Shown here in pieces: positions 5,091-5,110 of a stretch of 5,110 bases of DNA. Each line of letters opens with the position of its first letter. The stretch's first letter is position 1. The stretch lies in the NCBI GenBank assembly GCA_023433925.1, contig JAEYTO010000049.1, forward strand, positions 1 through 5,110, written 5' to 3'. Position numbers and translations under genes: made by a program. This stretch comes from Pseudomonadota bacterium (GTDB taxonomy: Bacteria > Desulfobacterota > Desulfovibrionia > Desulfovibrionales > Desulfovibrionaceae). The notes under the pieces were generated by a model. That model saw only the letters and a program-made list of their open reading frames with translations. It was not told where the DNA came from and made no database searches.

Positions 5091-5110
5091 CAAACGCCAC
5101 AGGATGTGAA

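Noticed and set aside
5010..5110. Cobalamin, c-di-GMP or SAH riboswitch at the right edge
   Set aside because: Fragments such as GGCAAACGCCACAGG look suggestive, but the order and spacing of the conserved blocks of those families are not there.

Overview
This 5.1-kb window is GC-rich chromosomal sequence. It carries four protein genes on two divergent arrangements. The set fits a sulfate-reducing bacterium of the Desulfovibrio type. Three things point there: the very high GC, a purine enzyme built as a stand-alone AICAR formyltransferase instead of the usual bifunctional PurH, and strong GC-rich hairpins of a kind I recall from gene ends in that lineage. The assignment is inference, because no rRNA or other taxonomic marker is present.

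Layout from left to right: (1) 1-226 is non-coding as far as I can see. It holds a perfect 14-bp inverted repeat (28-65) and two consecutive hairpins (159-180, 193-213) that end the purA transcript. (2) 227-1501, minus strand, is purA, adenylosuccinate synthetase, complete, with a good ribosome binding site. (3) 1502-1635 is the divergent control region between purA and the next gene. (4) 1636-3105, plus strand, is a MltF-type membrane-bound lytic transglycosylase with a solute-binding-like domain followed by a catalytic SLT domain. (5) 3025-3468, minus strand, is a small protein of unknown function. Its 3' end overlaps the 3' end of the transglycosylase gene by 81 bp, tail to tail. (6) 3469-3636 is a second divergent control region, with a two-tier palindrome overlapping the -35 boxes of two opposing promoter candidates. 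(7) 3637-4911, plus strand, is the AICAR formyltransferase. (8) 4912-5110 is non-coding. It holds a long imperfect hairpin, a second terminator-like hairpin with a T-run, and nested inverted repeats at the right edge.

The two purine genes act near each other in the pathway. The formyltransferase makes FAICAR, a separate cyclohydrolase (not in this window) must close it to IMP, and PurA starts the IMP-to-AMP branch. They lie on opposite strands with a cell-wall enzyme and an unknown protein between them, so they are not one operon. I found no CRISPR array, insertion sequence, tRNA or rRNA, and no evidence of an exotic multi-gene system. The points most worth a second look are the unknown gene and its shared palindromic promoter region, the split PurH, and the paired hairpins at the gene ends.
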